Source of the DNA: Doryteuthis pealeii
Lineage: Eukaryota; Mollusca; Cephalopoda; Myopsida; Loliginidae
Direction of reading: 5' to 3'
Length of the DNA stretch: 64,000 bases
Assembly (NCBI GenBank): GCA_023376005.1
Contig: CM042157.1
Coordinates: 66,515,689 to 66,579,688 of the forward strand
Shown: positions 63,211 through 64,000 of the stretch, one piece after another
Position numbering within the stretch: the stretch's first letter is position 1
Layout of the letters: every line of letters starts with the position of its first letter
The notes under the pieces: model-generated
Databases searched by the model: none
Told to the model about the DNA's origin: nothing
What the model saw: the letters and a program-made list of their open reading frames with translations, nothing else
Made by a program: the position numbers and the translations under genes

Positions 63211-63590
63211 TATAACCACATGGTGAGAAGATGGTATCTTGAGAGCAAACATTAGCCATTAGGCAATTTCTTCTCCCAAATCAATCCTGACAGTTTTCTT
63301 AGTAACTTTAAATTTAGCTCAGTCGGTAGAGTGTTCGGCTGGGAACCACAAGGTTCCTGGTTCAATACCGGCCCTTGCCAACTCAGGGTATGAATAGCAC
63401 AGAGATCTGTGCGTTAAAGTGAGGAATTGATGGTAAGTATGGCGCTCCACCCCAGATGCAAAAACACCAGTGAAAAGGGGATAGATTCCATCGCTATCTG
63501 GCTGATATCGCCTTTAGCCCGCCCAAACTATGACTTTCTTTTTTTCTTTTTATAACCACATGGTGAGAAGATGGTATCTTGAGAGCAAAC
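63211..63590. repeat. 40-bp perfect direct repeats flanking a SINE1 insertion
   Basis: The 40 bp starting TATAACCACATGGTGAGAAG at 63211-63250 are repeated exactly at 63551-63590. The other family J copy has this sequence once, so it was duplicated on insertion. Confidence 0.92.
63313..63550 (+). mobile_element. SINE1 copy with extra 5' segment
   Basis: It has head TTAGCTCAGTCGGTAGAGTG, B box GGTTCAATACCGG, body AGTATGGCGCTCCACCCCAG, and tail TGACTTTCTTTTTTTCTTTT. The inserted unit also includes about 60 bp upstream (63251-63312) that is not SINE1. Confidence 0.88.
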
Positions 63591-63857
63591 AACTTTCATC
63601 TGCTTCCTTCGGCTAACGTCCAAAATCTAACTAACTTAACTCTGTCAGTTTATTCTCACACTTTTCCTTTAGCCAATCGAAATCGGCACCCAGGTCAGCA
63701 AAAGGTGAACTGCCTGTCAATCATTTTTACAATGGTTAATGGTAACTTTCCATTTACCATACCATTATTCAAATTTTATTACACTTAGACATAATTCGTA
63801 AGCTATCCATATATTGGGTAACATCAGGCCAGTGCTATAACTATAGAACCAGGTTGA

Positions 63858-64000
63858 TTTGGTTTGTTCATATCAACCTCAGTGGGTTATTTAATGCTGA
63901 CAGTTTTGAAATAAATTCATTCTAAATGGATACTCAATTTTTTTTATAATCGCATTTTTCTATTTAACCCATAATGGGACCCTAACGGGTACTACCACTC
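63858..64000 (-). mobile_element. Family C 3' part, cut by window edge
   Basis: The plus strand TTTGGTTTGTTCATATCAAC, CTCAGTGGGTTATTTAATGC and ACCCTAACGGGTACTACCAC is the reverse of the family 3' end. It continues beyond base 64000. Confidence 0.8.

Larger units (their letters stand above)
63050..63823 (-). mobile_element. LTR-like repeat (family J), copy 2, split
   Basis: The minus strand begins TGTTACCCAATATATGGATA and continues TGATTGACAGGCAGTTCACC. It later has GGTTATAAAAGCC and AATAAAGATG, then CAAGTCTTGCTTCATTAATA. It matches 12952-13325. The interval 63251-63550 is an insertion. TATA-like and AATAAA words support an LTR, but no internal domain is visible. Confidence 0.5.

Overview
The window is AT-rich eukaryotic DNA with no host protein-coding gene that I can support. 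Almost every open frame falls inside a repeat. Where protein similarity is visible it belongs to decayed non-LTR retrotransposons: reverse-transcriptase YxDD pieces, downstream ORF2 pieces and C-terminal C2H2-like tails. The tRNA-derived SINEs, small Helitrons, hAT- and mariner-like MITEs and TTAGGG-type motifs suggest a lophotrochozoan animal, most likely a mollusc. That is inference from repeat style, since I can run no search. The window is probably intergenic or a very large intron.

The main repeat families, by my working names, are as follows. SINE1 has a tRNA-Lys-like head with A and B boxes, about 12 loci on both strands, and one tandem array of its head at 17.8-19.2 kb. SINE2 is a second tRNA-like family with about 10 copies, mostly partial. 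Family C is the commonest repeat: a retroposon of up to about 650 bp with a tail rich in AAAC or AACC and no recognised coding capacity; two copies have long target-site duplications. Helitron-A and Helitron-B are short elements with TC starts, CTAG ends and a terminal hairpin. A hAT-like MITE family of about 335 bp begins CAGTGATGCTGATAG. Other DNA elements are a 516-bp hAT-type element, several TA-flanked mariner-like MITEs, fold-back elements and two LTR candidates.

Layout: 0-2.6 kb has a Helitron end, SINEs and a 111-bp minisatellite joined to a Helitron 3' end. 3-9 kb has a LINE tail with target duplication, a hAT MITE, family C, two Helitrons and a long LINE remnant. 9.6-16.1 kb is mixed SINE, family C and LTR-like sequence. 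16.2-20.4 kb has Helitrons and a mariner-like element split by the SINE array. 20.8-28.5 kb holds DNA transposons, including the clearest hAT insertion. 28.9-30.5 kb is a 1.6-kb polypyrimidine tract. 31.7-39 kb has an LTR candidate, family C and fold-backs. 39-43.5 kb has LINE remnants and a Helitron whose empty site survives next door. 44.7-46.9 kb is a satellite of about 230 bp split by a hAT MITE. 47-56 kb holds LINE, family C, nested inverted repeats and CT-rich minisatellites. 56-64 kb is MITEs, Helitron, SINE1, family C and an LTR-like copy split by a SINE.

Nothing here looks like a working gene system. The main value is the insertion history: nested elements, target-site duplications, one paralogous empty site, and tandem amplification of transposon parts.
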